Assembly (NCBI RefSeq): GCF_008932295.1
Contig: NZ_WBWA01000010.1
Location: forward strand, 1 to 64,000
Reading direction: 5' to 3'
Length of the DNA stretch: 64,000 bases
From: Brucella tritici
Lineage (GTDB): Bacteria; Pseudomonadota; Alphaproteobacteria; Rhizobiales; Rhizobiaceae
The notes under the pieces are model-generated. The model saw only the letters and a list, made by a program, of their open reading frames with translations, made no database searches and had not been told where the DNA came from. Shown here piece by piece: positions 41,455 through 51,516 of the stretch. The translations under genes and the position numbers were made by a program. Position 1 is the first letter of the stretch; each line of letters starts with the position of its first letter.

Positions 41455-42588
41455 TTTCGTTTCCAGACGGTCTTTCAAAAATTCCAGCACGGCTACCGGC
41501 GGCACGTCCTTGGCAATAAAGGACTGCCCGATGCCCCGCGTCAGGATGAAGGTGAGCGCACCGCGCGCCACTTTCTTGTCCTGCGCAATATAATCCATCA
41601 ACTTTTCCGCCGATGGCAAGCCGCCCGGCACATCCGACAGCCGGTATGGCAAGCCGACCGCCTTCAGATGCGCCTCGACGCGCTCTGCATCCTCGATGCC
41701 GCACAGGTTCATCTTGACCGAAAAGCGATGGGCCAGCGCCATGCCGATGGCGACACCTTCGCCGTGCACGAGACGGCTCGAATCGTAGCCGGTTGCGGTT
41801 TCCAGCGCATGGCCAAACGTATGGCCGAGATTGAGCAGCGCACGGTCGCCGGTTTCGCGCTCGTCGCGCGCAACGACAGCCGCCTTGCAACGGCAGGATT
41901 CAGCGATGGCTTCCGTCCGCGCCGCGCCGCCGGAGAAAACCTCCTGCCAGTTCTGCTCCAGCCATTCGAAGAAGTCCGGGCGGTCGATCAGGCCATATTT
42001 TGCAACTTCGGCATAACCGGCCCGGAACTCACGCGGGCTCAGCGTGTCTAGAACTTCCGTATCGGCCAGAACCAGTCGGGGCTGGTAGAACACGCCGACA
42101 AGGTTCTTGCCATGTGCCGTGTTGATCCCGGTCTTGCCACCGACCGAGGAATCCACCTGCGACAGGAGCGAGGTCGGCATCTGCACGAAATTCATGCCGC
42201 GCCGCACGATACCGGCGACGAAGCCCGAAAGATCGCCAACCACGCCGCCACCAAATGCCACAACCGCATCGCCACGCTCCAGGCGCGCCGCCAGCACGGC
42301 ATTGGTAACGGTTTCAAGCGTGGCAAAGGATTTGGACTTCTCACCCGGCGCAACAATCACCGGCGTAACATCGATACCGGCCTTGGCGAAGCTTTCAGTC
42401 AGGCGCTCGAGATGCGCCTTGGCGACATTTTCGTCTGTCACCACCGCCACGCGCACGCCTTTCAGACGCTTTGCCACTTCCTCGCCCGCACGATCAACCA
42501 GCCCCTTGCCGATCAGAATGTCGTAGGAGCGGTCGCCAAGCGACACGGGAACAGTCGTAACATCCTGGGCGATGGAAGGCGCGTTCAT
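41452..42588 (-). CDS. aroB: 3-dehydroquinate synthase
   Basis: AroB converts DAHP to 3-dehydroquinate in the shikimate pathway with NAD+ and a divalent metal. The 378-residue protein shows [40 protein letters not shown], the metal-ligand [13 protein letters not shown] and [12 protein letters not shown]. It follows aroK by 58 bases in the same direction. Its TAA stop is the first triplet of the adjoining palindromic repeat. Confidence 0.97.
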   Translation of the reverse strand: MNAPSIAQDVTTVPVSLGDRSYDILIGKGLVDRAGEEVAKRLKGVRVAVVTDENVAKAHLERLTESFAKAGIDVTPVIVAPGEKSKSFATLETVTNAVLAARLERGDAVVAFGGGVVGDLSGFVAGIVRRGMNFVQMPTSLLSQVDSSVGGKTGINTAHGKNLVGVFYQPRLVLADTEVLDTLSPREFRAGYAEVAKYGLIDRPDFFEWLEQNWQEVFSGGAARTEAIAESCRCKAAVVARDERETGDRALLNLGHTFGHALETATGYDSSRLVHGEGVAIGMALAHRFSVKMNLCGIEDAERVEAHLKAVGLPYRLSDVPGGLPSAEKLMDYIAQDKKVARGALTFILTRGIGQSFIAKDVPPVAVLEFLKDRLETK

Positions 42589-42646
42589 GCGTAGTCTCCA
42601 ATATCATGCAACGAGGACATCGGCGGTTCTTTCTACCGAACAGCCA

Positions 42647-43237
42647 TCAAGCCTCTAAACCTTCGAGATGACCGGCCAGAACATCGAGCAGTTCGGCAGC
42701 GATCACTTCCTTCTTGTCGTCACGGGTCATAAGCTGGAGATCGGCCAGCGCATAGACGGGATAGCGCTCGTTCATCAGCCGCAGCATGACGCCGCGCGGA
42801 TCGCTGTTTTTCAGCAGCGGACGGTTCTGGCGGCGCGATACGCGCTCCATCAGAATATCGATTTCCGCATTAAGCCAGATGGAAACGCCAGCTCGACCAA
42901 TTGCCGCGCGTGTTTCGGCGTTCATATAGGCTCCGCCACCGGTCGCCAGAACCATCGGCCCGTCTTCGAGCAGGCGCATGATGACACGACGTTCGAGATC
43001 ACGGAACTCGACCTCGCCATAAGCTTCGAATAATTCAGGAATGCTCATCCGGGAAACCGCTTCGATCTCCGTATCGGCATCGCGAAACGGCAAGCCGAGC
43101 AAGGCCGCGGCTTTACGTCCGACGGTCGATTTTCCAGCTCCCATCAGCCCAACAAGCACCACGACTTTCGAACCGAGAAGTTCGCGGATCAGCTCCGCTT
43201 TCTCATGTAGATTGTTTTGTTTTGTCGTGCTGCTCAT
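42647..43237 (-). CDS. aroK: Shikimate kinase
   Basis: AroK phosphorylates shikimate at the 3-hydroxyl. From ATG 43237 (GAGG close upstream) the protein has 196 residues. Visible are the P-loop [12 protein letters not shown] (30-41), [18 protein letters not shown] with the shikimate-binding Asp, [20 protein letters not shown] and the lid RRQNRPLL. It is transcribed ahead of aroB, the usual arrangement. Confidence 0.95.
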   Translation of the reverse strand: MSSTTKQNNLHEKAELIRELLGSKVVVLVGLMGAGKSTVGRKAAALLGLPFRDADTEIEAVSRMSIPELFEAYGEVEFRDLERRVIMRLLEDGPMVLATGGGAYMNAETRAAIGRAGVSIWLNAEIDILMERVSRRQNRPLLKNSDPRGVMLRLMNERYPVYALADLQLMTRDDKKEVIAAELLDVLAGHLEGLEA

Positions 43238-43411
43238 TGTCCTCGTCCATTTGCTCCGGTTCCACATGAAAAACAGGGCGACGTCAATTGCTTTGATTGG
43301 TTTTCAAGGCGCGCACGACCGCAAGCATGGCTTTTTTGCAGGATTGCACCCTCGTCCCCTCTTTCGTCTCCCCTCCTTGCTTTCGTCCCAATGCCAAAGC
43401 ATAAAAGATGA

Positions 43412-43648
43412 ATGCCTACGCTGACGCGCCTCGTCCTCTTTCTCGCTCTTGTTGCCGCCATCGTTTACGGCGCTATGTATGCGCTTGCCAATTTCGTTGA
43501 ACCAGACACACGCGAGATCACCGTCGACATACCGGCTTCGAAGCTGAAACCGGTGACGATTGCGCCGCCGCCGGCCCCCGCAGCCGGGCCTGCCCCGGCG
43601 GAAACCGCCGATACGGCGCCCCAACTACCGCAGATCCCACAGGAGTGA
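43412..43648 (+). CDS. Small single-pass membrane protein upstream of xerD
   Basis: A 78-residue protein: membrane helix at about residues 5-26 ([19 protein letters not shown]), then a short periplasmic or cytoplasmic part ending in an Ala/Pro-rich tail. The segment [19 protein letters not shown] is the only non-low-complexity part. Its stop is two bases before the xerD ATG and carries the xerD ribosome binding site, so translation is coupled. I do not recognise a family. Confidence 0.7.
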   Translation: MPTLTRLVLFLALVAAIVYGAMYALANFVEPDTREITVDIPASKLKPVTIAPPPAPAAGPAPAETADTAPQLPQIPQE

Positions 43649-43650
43649 CG

Positions 43651-44586
43651 ATGCGCGCATCGCTGGCGATCGAGAACTTTCTGGAAATGATGAGCGCCGA
43701 ACGGGGTGCTGCGGAAAACACGCTCGAATCCTACCGGCGCGATCTGGAAGCTGTGGCAGAGACGCTGGCGGCCCGAGGCGTCAATCTTGCCGAAGCCGGA
43801 CCCGACCATATCCGCAGCGCCATTGATGCCATGGCAACGGAAGGTTTTGCCTCGACATCTCAGGCCAGGCGTTTGTCGGCGCTGCGTCAGTTCTTCCGTT
43901 TTCTCTATTCGGAAGGCTATCGGCAGGACGACCCGACCGGCACAGTCGATGCCCCCAAGAAGCAAAAGCCGCTGCCGAAGATCATGAGCGTCGAACACGT
44001 CACGCGGCTTCTCGACCGCGCAGTGCTCGAAACCAATGAAACAGCCGAACCGGATGAGCGCACTTCCGACCGGCTGCGGGCCTTGCGCCTTCATGCGCTT
44101 CTCGAAACGCTTTATGCGACAGGGCTTCGCGTCTCGGAACTTGTCGGCCTGCCCGTCACCGTCGCGCGCACCGATCACCGCTTTCTGCTGGTCCGCGGCA
44201 AGGGCTCCAAGGAACGCATGGTTCCGCTTTCACCCAAGGCCCGTGAAGCTTTGCAGCGCTTTCTCGCCTTGCGGGATTCCCTGCCCGGCAGTGATGACAA
44301 TCCCTGGCTGTTTCCGGCTTTTTCGGAAAGCGGCCATCTGGCGCGCCAGGTTTTTGCCCGCGAGTTGAAAGGACTTGCCGCACGGGCAGGATTATCGGCC
44401 GCCGCCATTTCACCGCACGTGCTGCGCCATGCCTTTGCCAGCCACCTGCTGCAGAACGGCGCAGATCTGCGCACCGTGCAGCAATTGCTCGGCCATGCCG
44501 ATATTTCCACGACGCAAATCTATACGCATGTGCTGGAGGAAAGACTGCATAAGCTCGTCAGCGAGCATCATCCGCTTGCCGATTAG
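43651..44586 (+). CDS. xerD: Tyrosine recombinase XerD
   Basis: XerD is the partner of XerC at dif and the strand exchanger activated by FtsK. From ATG 43651 (GGAG at five bases) it has 311 residues. The N-terminal domain begins [20 protein letters not shown]. The catalytic residues are in [45 protein letters not shown] and [12 protein letters not shown] two codons upstream is an alternative start. Confidence 0.95.
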   Translation: MRASLAIENFLEMMSAERGAAENTLESYRRDLEAVAETLAARGVNLAEAGPDHIRSAIDAMATEGFASTSQARRLSALRQFFRFLYSEGYRQDDPTGTVDAPKKQKPLPKIMSVEHVTRLLDRAVLETNETAEPDERTSDRLRALRLHALLETLYATGLRVSELVGLPVTVARTDHRFLLVRGKGSKERMVPLSPKAREALQRFLALRDSLPGSDDNPWLFPAFSESGHLARQVFARELKGLAARAGLSAAAISPHVLRHAFASHLLQNGADLRTVQQLLGHADISTTQIYTHVLEERLHKLVSEHHPLAD

Positions 44587-44721
44587 CCTTTGTCCGGTTA
44601 TGAGAAAATCGAAAATTTGCAAGATGAGCCAGTAGTGAATATGTAAAGCGCCGTAAAACAGCCTTTTTCAGGCTCGCAATAGCGCTAATCCCTTTGGAAA
44701 AAGCACGAACAGTCAGGCCCG

Positions 44722-45675
44722 ATGTACAACTATCTCGATTTTGAAAAACCCGTCGCCGACCTCGAAGGCCAGATTCTGGAGCTGAAAAAGCTCGCGCAGG
44801 AACAAGGCAGCGTCGAGATGAGCGACGAGATTCGTCGCCTCGAGAAGCGTTCGGCTGATGCGCTGAAGGACATCTATCGCAAGCTGACACCGTGGCAGAA
44901 GGCGCAGATCGCCCGCCATCCGGACCGTCCGCACTGCCTGGAATATATCGACCGTCTGTTCACCGAATTCACCCCGCTTGCTGGCGACCGCAAATTCGCC
45001 AATGACGAAGCCATCCAGGCCGGTTTCGGTCGCTTCAACGGTCAGGCCGTCGCGATCATCGGGCAGGAAAAAGGCTCCGACACCAAGACGCGCCTGAAGC
45101 ATAATTTCGGCTCGGCCCGTCCGGAAGGCTATCGCAAGGCCGTCCGCATCATGGAAATGGCCGACCGCTTCCAGTTGCCGCTCATCACCCTCGTCGATAC
45201 TGCAGGCGCCTATCCGGGTGTCAGCGCCGAGGAGCGCGGTCAGGCCGAAGCGATTGCTCGTTCGACGGCGGAGTGCCTGCGGCTGCGCGTTCCTGTCATC
45301 TCGATCATCATCGGTGAAGGCGGCTCCGGCGGCGCCATCGCCATCGCCGTTGCAAACCGCGTCTATATGCTTGAGCATTCGATCTATTCGGTGATCTCGC
45401 CCGAAGGCGCTGCGTCGATCCTCTGGCATGATTCGACCCGCGCCAAGGATGCCGCTTCCAACATGCGCATCACCGCGCAGGACCTGTTCGATCTCAAGAT
45501 CATCGACGGCATCATTCCTGAGCCCCTGGGCGGCGCCCACCGCGGCAAGGAAGCCGTCATCGATGCGGCTGGCGACATCATCACCGCGTCGCTGCGCTCG
45601 ATGAAGGATATCGATGGCGAAACGCTGAAGCAGGAACGCCGCCAGAAATTCCTCGAAATCGGCCGCAACATCTGA
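44722..45675 (+). CDS. accA: Acetyl-CoA carboxylase carboxyltransferase alpha subunit
   Basis: AccA with AccD transfers carboxyl from biotin to acetyl-CoA, the first step of fatty-acid synthesis. The 317-residue protein begins MYNYLDFEKPVADLEGQI and has IGQEKGSDTKTRLKHNFG, TLVDTAGAYPGVSAEERGQ, IGEGGSGGAIAIAVANR and SPEGAASILWHD. It is 135 bases after xerD, so it may have its own promoter. It is followed by a RIME-like repeat and a strong terminator. Confidence 0.97.
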   Translation: MYNYLDFEKPVADLEGQILELKKLAQEQGSVEMSDEIRRLEKRSADALKDIYRKLTPWQKAQIARHPDRPHCLEYIDRLFTEFTPLAGDRKFANDEAIQAGFGRFNGQAVAIIGQEKGSDTKTRLKHNFGSARPEGYRKAVRIMEMADRFQLPLITLVDTAGAYPGVSAEERGQAEAIARSTAECLRLRVPVISIIIGEGGSGGAIAIAVANRVYMLEHSIYSVISPEGAASILWHDSTRAKDAASNMRITAQDLFDLKIIDGIIPEPLGGAHRGKEAVIDAAGDIITASLRSMKDIDGETLKQERRQKFLEIGRNI

Positions 45676-45691
45676 TTTCCGCCCAAAATGG

Positions 45692-45751
45692 GAGCGCATC
45701 CCGAAAAGTGTAATGCGGTTTTCGGATCAGGATGCGCGATTCAAAACAAAA
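45692..45751. repeat. RIME-like intergenic repeat
   Basis: GAGCGCATCCCGAAAAGTG...CGGTTTTCGGATCAGGATGCGC has the inverted arms GCGCATCC / GGATGCGC and CCGAAAA / TTTTCGG. This is the classic form of the rhizobial intergenic mosaic element as I remember it. Confidence 0.75.
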
Positions 45752-45758
45752 AAGACTC

Positions 45759-45788
45759 ATCCGGGAGGCCTCGCGCCTCCCGGATTTG
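45759..45788 (+). terminator. Terminator of accA
   Basis: ATCCGGGAGGC-CTCGC-GCCTCCCGGAT is an 11-base perfect stem followed by TTGCATC. The T tract is short, but the stem is very stable. Confidence 0.75.
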
Positions 45789-45952
45789 CATCATGCTGCA
45801 AATTCGGCCATATTGCCGACGCGCTGGATTTTAGCTATCTGAGCAAGGAATTATAAACGATACCGTAAGGTTTCAGTTTTAAAATTCGACGTTCAGGAAA
45901 TTGGCTTTTGCTCATAAAGTCTCTGGCGTAGCTCTAACAGACTCGATGCGAC

Positions 45953-47206
45953 ATGAAGATCAGAACCGCAATTCTAGGCTCCGTAATGGCAACCGCGCTT
46001 CTCGCGGGCTGTCAGGGTTCGTCCGTATCCGATCTGAGCCTCCGGGCCGAGAAGCCGCTTCCCGAGAAAGTCGTTGCCAAGATGAAGGCGAAGGGCATGA
46101 CCCGCACCTCGCCGATCATGGTGCGCATTTTCAAGGAGGAAGGCACTCTCGAGGTCTGGAAGCAGAAGAACAACGGCAAGTACGACCAGATTGCGTCCTA
46201 CGAAATCTGCAAGTGGTCGGGCAAGCTCGGCCCGAAATATATCGAGGGTGACCGTCAGGCGCCGGAAGGTTTCTACAACGTCCGTCCCGCCCAGATGAAC
46301 CCGAATTCGAGCTATTACCTCTCGTTTAACATCGGCTTCCCCAACGCCTATGACCGCGCCAATGGACGCACCGGCCAGCACCTGATGGTGCACGGCGCAT
46401 GCTCGTCGTCGGGCTGCTATTCGATGACTGACGAACAGGTCGCCGAGATTTATGCCTTCGGTCGCGACGCCTTCAAGGGCGGCCAGCGCGACTTCCAGAT
46501 TCAGGCATTTCCGTTCCGTATGACCGCAGCCAACATGGCGCGCTACAAGAGCGACCCGAATTATTCCTTCTGGAAGATGCTGAAACAGGGTTACGACTCT
46601 TTCGAGGTCACCAAGGTGCCGCCGAAGGTTGATGTCTGCGAAAAGCGCTATGTGTTCAACGTTGCGACGCCGGACGGCCAGCCTCTGTCTGCAACGGACG
46701 CCTGCCCGCCATCGGCTGGCGGCGAGGCCATGTCCTATGCGTCTTACGAAAAGACCTACCAGTCGGCATTCAGCGCCAGCCAGAAGGCACCGGCACCGTC
46801 CATTCAGGGCATTGCCGAAGCCAAGCTGGTCTCTGCCTGGAGCGCTGCGCGTGCACGCGGTGAAAAGGTAACGCGGGAACCGCCGTCACTCACCGCTTCT
46901 TCCGCTGAAAAGGCGGGCGCACCGGACATCCGCCCGGCAACGCCAGCCGTACAGCCGACAGCCATTGCTGCAACGCCGCAACCGGCTGCTGTTCCGGCTC
47001 AGCCCGCGACACAGACCGCAGCCGTGCCCGCACCGCAGCCGAACCCGGCTGCAGCACAGGCTGCTGCCCCCCAGGTTTCACCGCAAGTCTCACCCCAGAT
47101 CTCGTCAATGACGACGGCCAGCACGGTGGCGCAGAATGTCGAGCAACCGGCACCTGTCGCAGCCCCCGAACCGAAAAAGCCATGGTGGAAGATCATCGGG
47201 AACTGA
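45953..47206 (+). CDS. Lipoprotein L,D-transpeptidase (YafK-like)
   Basis: A 417-residue lipoprotein: signal with lipobox LLAGC and lipidated C20, then a YkuD/ErfK-type catalytic domain (about 50-230) with H147 and nucleophile C155 in LMVHGACSSSGCYSM. A long Ala/Pro/Gln linker (about 300-400) leads to a conserved-looking KKPWWKIIGN end. L,D-transpeptidases form 3-3 peptidoglycan crosslinks or attach outer-membrane proteins to peptidoglycan, the latter known in Brucella and relatives. The next gene starts within its stop (TGATG). Confidence 0.9.
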   Translation: MKIRTAILGSVMATALLAGCQGSSVSDLSLRAEKPLPEKVVAKMKAKGMTRTSPIMVRIFKEEGTLEVWKQKNNGKYDQIASYEICKWSGKLGPKYIEGDRQAPEGFYNVRPAQMNPNSSYYLSFNIGFPNAYDRANGRTGQHLMVHGACSSSGCYSMTDEQVAEIYAFGRDAFKGGQRDFQIQAFPFRMTAANMARYKSDPNYSFWKMLKQGYDSFEVTKVPPKVDVCEKRYVFNVATPDGQPLSATDACPPSAGGEAMSYASYEKTYQSAFSASQKAPAPSIQGIAEAKLVSAWSAARARGEKVTREPPSLTASSAEKAGAPDIRPATPAVQPTAIAATPQPAAVPAQPATQTAAVPAPQPNPAAAQAAAPQVSPQVSPQISSMTTASTVAQNVEQPAPVAAPEPKKPWWKIIGN

Positions 47207-47442
47207 TGACTTTGCAGGATGACATTCCTGTCTACGACCTGAGGGGGCTTAAATGCCCCCTTCCGGTTTTGAAAACCCGCAATCGTCTGGAAAAAATGCC
47301 GAGCGAAGCACTCCTCTGGGTGGAAACGACCGATCCGCTGTCAGGCATCGACGTCCCGCATTTCTGCACGCAGGAAGGCCACACCCTCCTCAAGCAGGAG
47401 CGTCAAGGGACGTTGCATCGCTTCCTTATTCGCAGGAAGTGA
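47206..47442 (+). CDS. TusA-family sulfurtransferase-like protein
   Basis: A 78-residue protein with the TusA/SirA signature YDLRGLKCPLPVLKTRNRL, including the CPxP motif whose Cys carries sulfur in TusA. IDVPHFCTQEGHTLL forms the second half. I start it at ATG 47206, which overlaps the preceding stop as TGATG; an ATG at 47182 would also be in frame. TusA relays sulfur for tRNA thiolation and other uses; this paralogue's acceptor is unknown. Confidence 0.88.
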   Translation: MTLQDDIPVYDLRGLKCPLPVLKTRNRLEKMPSEALLWVETTDPLSGIDVPHFCTQEGHTLLKQERQGTLHRFLIRRK

Positions 47443-47445
47443 GTA

Positions 47446-48630
47446 TCAGCTCCGGGGCGAAAAACCCGGAATAGCCAGCGGATTTTCGGTCAGCGCGACA
47501 CGATCGGGCCTGTCCAGCGCAGGACGCCCCAAAAACGCATCGAACAGCTCCCGCACATAGGTTTCCGGCAGATCCTTCACGATCATCACCAGAAGCGTTT
47601 CCCGCTTATCCTGCGGCCAATGCGGGAGGCGTGCAGGCGGATGGAAAATCTTCTGCACGCCATGAATGACAACGGGACGATCCGGGTCTTCGGCAATCTG
47701 CACGATGCCCTTCACACGCAGCAGCTTTTCGCCATGCGTTGAACGCAGAAGATCAAGGAACATGTCGAAGGTCGATAGCGGGATCGGCGCATCGTGACGA
47801 AGCGAAAAGGACCGGATCGCATCGTCATGGTGATGATGATGCGGGTGGCCGTGATGATGATGGTCATGATCGCAATCCGGTCCACATACATGGTCATGCC
47901 CATCGGAATGCCCGTGATGGGAATGCCCATGATGGGAATGGTCATGATGCTCGTCCTCATAGGCTTCCGCCTTGAGCCAGCGCTGCACGTCTGCCGATTT
48001 CGTTTCCGGATTATAAAGGCCGCATTCGAAAAGCGCCGCATAGCCAGTGCGTTCTTCACCAGCTTCCAGAATATCCGCACCGGGATTGAGCGCATGGAGG
48101 CGCGCCTTCAGTGCCGCCAGTCCGGCCTGCGCTTCCGGCAGATCGGTCTTGGCGAGCACGATGCGATCAGCCATAGCTGCCTGCTTGACGGCTTCCTCGT
48201 GATTGTCGAGCGTCGCCATGCCGTTGACGGCATCCACGGTCGCCAGAACCCCATCGAGCCTGAAAGCCTGCATGAGAACCGGATGCCCCATGATCGAATG
48301 CAGCACCGGCGCCGGATCGGCAAGCCCGGTGGTTTCGATGATGACGCGCTTCAGCGCCTTGATGCGCCCGGTCTGAAGCCGGTCGATCAGATCGGCCAGC
48401 GTATCCACCAGTTCGCCGCGTACCGTGCAGCACAGGCAGCCATCGGAAAGCTCGATCACGCCTTCGCTCGCCTGCTCGACCAGCAGGTGATCGATGCCGA
48501 CTTCGCCGAACTCGTTGATGATGACCGCTGTATCGCTCAGCGCCGGATCTTTCAGAAGCCGGTTGAGAAGCGTCGTCTTGCCTGAACCGAGAAAGCCGGT
48601 CAGCACGGAAACGGGTATGGGATTCGGCAT
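47446..48630 (-). CDS. CobW/COG0523-family GTPase (zinc metallochaperone type)
   Basis: A 394-residue G3E GTPase from ATG 48630. Walker A TGFLGSGKTTLLNRLL at 11-26, INEFGEVGID, the CxCC metal site C65/C67/C68 in DGCLCCTVRGEL and LAKTDLPEA are present. A long His/Asp/Gly/Cys linker (about 225-270) probably binds metal, and a C-terminal CobW_C domain follows. COG0523 members deliver zinc or act with cobalamin enzymes; the His-rich linker favours zinc, by inference. It starts one base after the D,D-carboxypeptidase stop, so the two are coupled. Confidence 0.9.
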   Translation of the reverse strand: MPNPIPVSVLTGFLGSGKTTLLNRLLKDPALSDTAVIINEFGEVGIDHLLVEQASEGVIELSDGCLCCTVRGELVDTLADLIDRLQTGRIKALKRVIIETTGLADPAPVLHSIMGHPVLMQAFRLDGVLATVDAVNGMATLDNHEEAVKQAAMADRIVLAKTDLPEAQAGLAALKARLHALNPGADILEAGEERTGYAALFECGLYNPETKSADVQRWLKAEAYEDEHHDHSHHGHSHHGHSDGHDHVCGPDCDHDHHHHGHPHHHHHDDAIRSFSLRHDAPIPLSTFDMFLDLLRSTHGEKLLRVKGIVQIAEDPDRPVVIHGVQKIFHPPARLPHWPQDKRETLLVMIVKDLPETYVRELFDAFLGRPALDRPDRVALTENPLAIPGFSPRS

Positions 48631-48631
48631 A

Positions 48632-49747
48632 TCAGTTGATCGCGGTAGTGTTGGCACCAGCGGAACGCTGCGGACGCGGCATCGGCACCGGAATCTGCGA
48701 AATGTCGAGCTGGCTCGGGCGGGTCGTCGGACCCGGTTCGGAAACCAGACCGACCTTCACCGCCACCGGATCATGATCCATGGCATGGATATAGGGCGAA
48801 TTGATTTTCAGCTTGCCCTCGACATCGCGTCCGTCCCAGCGATCGGCCATGGCCTGCTGGCTGCATATAGCCTTGCGCATGTCGACGGCCTGATTGAGAT
48901 TACCGCCCGCTGTCGGACGCAAGGTCGCCAGCGTCGCACCACCACTTGAACTTGCGCGGAAAGCATCGGTCATGAGCTGTGCAGCCTGAACCGCACGCGC
49001 TTCCTGCCGGTCTGCACCGAGAATGATTGCCAGCACGGTCCGGCCATTGCGCGTGGCGGAACTTGCAAGATTGAAGCCGGATGCACAGACGAAACCAGTC
49101 TTCATGCCGTCCGCGCCGTCATAGCGGCCAAGCAGGATGTTGTAATTGGCCTGAACCTTCTTGCCCGCACCCGGATCGATCGCCTCTGTCGCGAAATAAT
49201 GCGCATATTGCGGAAATTCGCGGCGAAGCTGCACGGCCAGAACCGCGAGGTCGCGCGCCGTCGTGTAGTTGTTGGGGTTGTGCAGGCCGTTTGGATTGGC
49301 GAAATGCGAGCCGACCATGCCGATACGCTGGGCTTCCTCATTCATGCGCTGCACGAAACCGGATTCCGTTCCACCCACGGCTTCGGCAACGGCAACGGCA
49401 ACGTCATTGGCCGACTTCACCAGCATGATCTTCAACGCCGTATCGAGCGTCATGACCGATCCCGGCTTGTAGCCCATCTTGCTCGGCGGCTCCTTGGCGG
49501 CGTTGACCGTCATGCGTACCGGAGAATCCAGCGTCATCTGGCCCGACTGAAGCGCACGGAATGTCACATAGGCCGTCATCATCTTGGTCAGGGAAGCAGG
49601 ATACCAGCGCTGAAAAGCTTCCTGCTGCTGGTAGACCTTGCCGGTTGCGACATCCACTGCAATCGAGGGATTAGCCGCAGCGGACGCCAGTGCGGTAACC
49701 GACAGGCCAGCAGCTGCGAACCAGATTTTCAATGATTTCGACATCAT
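48632..49747 (-). CDS. D-alanyl-D-alanine carboxypeptidase (PBP5/6 type)
   Basis: A serine peptidase that trims the terminal D-Ala from peptidoglycan stem peptides. The 371-residue protein has a signal peptide (about 1-25) and the three active-site motifs: S52-LT-K55 in YPASLTKMM, S112-A-N114 in VKSANDVAV and K216-T-G in GMKTGFVCASG. The C-terminal third (270-371) is unlike the E. coli PBP5 tail and lacks an obvious amphipathic anchor. Two adjacent ATG codons (49747 or 49744) are possible. It is coupled to the CobW-type gene downstream. Confidence 0.94.
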   Translation of the reverse strand: MMSKSLKIWFAAAGLSVTALASAAANPSIAVDVATGKVYQQQEAFQRWYPASLTKMMTAYVTFRALQSGQMTLDSPVRMTVNAAKEPPSKMGYKPGSVMTLDTALKIMLVKSANDVAVAVAEAVGGTESGFVQRMNEEAQRIGMVGSHFANPNGLHNPNNYTTARDLAVLAVQLRREFPQYAHYFATEAIDPGAGKKVQANYNILLGRYDGADGMKTGFVCASGFNLASSATRNGRTVLAIILGADRQEARAVQAAQLMTDAFRASSSGGATLATLRPTAGGNLNQAVDMRKAICSQQAMADRWDGRDVEGKLKINSPYIHAMDHDPVAVKVGLVSEPGPTTRPSQLDISQIPVPMPRPQRSAGANTTAIN

Positions 49748-49798
49748 TCCGTAGTTCCAATCGAAATAGCCTGCAACTTCTGCGGGTTCGAATTGTGC

Positions 49799-49910
49799 TC
49801 TAGAGCATTTTCCAGCAAAAGTCCGAAGCGGTTTTGCGTCGGATAATGCTTAAAAAAACAAAGAGATAGAGCTGCTCCAATGACTCCGTATCAACTGGAA
49901 CCGCTCTAAT
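49799..49910. repeat. RIME-like intergenic repeat
   Basis: A composite segment: TCTAGAGCATTTTCC...CGAAGCGGTTTTGCGTCGG followed by AAAAAAACAAAGAGATAGAGC and ending GAACCGCTCTAAT. Outer parts TAGAGC and GCTCTA face each other, as in the copy at 4485. Confidence 0.6.
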
Positions 49911-50037
49911 GGGAGATTAACGCTTTCTTTATCTATGCCATGTGGCGATGAAAAGGCAAACAGGGATTGCCCGCTTTCACCGAAACGTCATATCCTGTTT
50001 CCTTCAAATCATGCCCAATCCGGGGAGCCCTCAGAAA

Positions 50038-51201
50038 ATGCCAGTGTTGAATCGTGCCGTTGAAACGCAAGCGGAAATTGCCGCATGGCGACGAAAACTG
50101 CACCAGAATCCCGAACTTCTCTATGACGTGCACGAAACTGCAAAATTTGTCGAAGACAAGCTGAAATCCTTCGGTTGCGATCTCGTGGAAACAGGCGTCG
50201 GACGCACAGGCGTGGTCGGCATCATCAAGGGACGTCATGGCGGCGGCCCGGCCATCGGCCTGCGCGCCGATATGGACGCCCTGCCGATAACTGAAACGAG
50301 CGGCGTCGAATGGGCTTCGCAAAATCCCGGCAAGGCGCATTCCTGCGGCCATGACGGACACACATCCATGCTGCTCGGCGCAGCGCAATATCTCGCAGAG
50401 ACCCGCAATTTCCGCGGTTCGGTCGCGCTTCTGTTCCAGCCTGCCGAAGAAGGCGGCGCCGGTGGCCTCGCCATGGTCGAGGACGGCGTGATGGACCGTT
50501 TCAACATTTCGGAAGTCTACGGCGTCCACAATATGCCGGGCCTGCCGGTCGGGCAGTTCGCGATGCGAAAAGGCCCGATCATGGCGGCGACCGATGAATT
50601 CGATCTTTTCATTACCGGGCGCGGCGGCCACGCAGCGCAACCGCATCGCATAATCGATCCGATCCTGGCCGGTTCCCAGTTGATGATTGCCCTTCAGGGC
50701 ATCGTATCGCGCAATAGCGATCCGCTCGATTCACTTGTGATCTCGGTGACGAAATTCATTGCGGGCGAGGCTTATAATGTGATCCCGGAAAAGGCGACGC
50801 TGTCGGGTACTGTCCGCACGCTCAAGAAGGAAACCCGCGCCTTTGCCGAACGCCGTATCCGTGAAGCGGCGAGCGGTATCGCAGCCGCCACCGGCGCGGA
50901 AATCACCGTGCGCTACAAGAACAATTATCCGGTCACCTACAACCACGATACACAGACGGAGTTTGCCGCCCGTGTCGCCAGCGCTGTGGCGGGCGAAGGC
51001 AAGGTGGACGAGAGCGTCGAGCCGATGATGGCAGCGGAAGATTTTTCCTACATGCTGGAAGCGCGCCCCGGCGCCTATATCTTCCTCGGCAATGGCGACA
51101 CGCCCGGCCTTCACCACCCGGCCTATGACTTCAACGACGATGCCATTCCCTATGGGGTCAGCTACTTTGTAGCGGTAGCGGAAACGGCGCTCGCCGCCTG
51201 A
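50038..51201 (+). CDS. M20-family amidohydrolase (hippurate/IAA-amino-acid hydrolase type)
   Basis: A 387-residue metal-dependent amidohydrolase. RRKLHQNPELLYDVHETAKF, the metal ligands in GLRADMDALPI and KAHSCGHDGHTSMLLGAA, LLFQPAEEGGAGG, the dimerisation-domain His in GRGGHAAQPHRIIDP and the C-terminal MAAEDFSYMLEARPGAYIFLGNGD (ligand His in LHHPAYDFND) define the family. Such enzymes cleave N-acyl amino acids or related amides. I start at ATG 50038; ATG 50011 is a possible alternative. A hairpin terminator follows. Confidence 0.92.
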   Translation: MPVLNRAVETQAEIAAWRRKLHQNPELLYDVHETAKFVEDKLKSFGCDLVETGVGRTGVVGIIKGRHGGGPAIGLRADMDALPITETSGVEWASQNPGKAHSCGHDGHTSMLLGAAQYLAETRNFRGSVALLFQPAEEGGAGGLAMVEDGVMDRFNISEVYGVHNMPGLPVGQFAMRKGPIMAATDEFDLFITGRGGHAAQPHRIIDPILAGSQLMIALQGIVSRNSDPLDSLVISVTKFIAGEAYNVIPEKATLSGTVRTLKKETRAFAERRIREAASGIAAATGAEITVRYKNNYPVTYNHDTQTEFAARVASAVAGEGKVDESVEPMMAAEDFSYMLEARPGAYIFLGNGDTPGLHHPAYDFNDDAIPYGVSYFVAVAETALAA

Positions 51202-51220
51202 TACTGAATAAATCCGCCTG

Positions 51221-51240
51221 CCCCGCTTTTTGCGGGGTTG
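51221..51240 (+). terminator. Terminator after the amidohydrolase
   Basis: CCCCGC-TTTTT-GCGGGG is followed by TTGGC, 19 bases after the stop. It is modest in length. Confidence 0.6.
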
Positions 51241-51314
51241 GCGACAGCTATGAAAAACAGTATGTGTCTGAAAGCATTCGCAATGCCGGAATCACCGGCG
51301 AATGCTCATCGGTC

Positions 51315-51391
51315 GGTCCCGTAGCTCAGTAGGATAGAGCGACAGATTCCTAATCTGTAGGTCACAGGTTCGATTCCTGTCGGGATCACCA
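51315..51391 (+). tRNA. tRNA-Arg (anticodon CCU)
   Basis: The cloverleaf is readable: acceptor GGTCCCG / CGGGATC (one G-T pair), D stem GCTC / GAGC, anticodon stem ACAGA / TCTGT with loop TTCCTAA and anticodon CCT, T stem ACAGG / CCTGT with TTCGATT, and encoded CCA. It reads AGG codons. It borders the AT-rich island; tRNA-Arg genes are frequent sites of integration. Confidence 0.95.
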
Positions 51392-51516
51392 CTTAATTCC
51401 CTGATTTATTAAAGAACAAAAATTGGAAGAAGCCAGATGCAAGTGGCTGATCTTTGCATGTTCAGTTTATACTGACGCGTCACGCTTCCTGCGGACTCCG
51501 CCACGTACGGAGCATT

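Noticed and set aside
47794-48585. A plus-strand frame rich in Met/Val opposite the CobW His-rich linker
   Set aside because: The Met/Val repeats are the antisense of His codons in the CobW linker.
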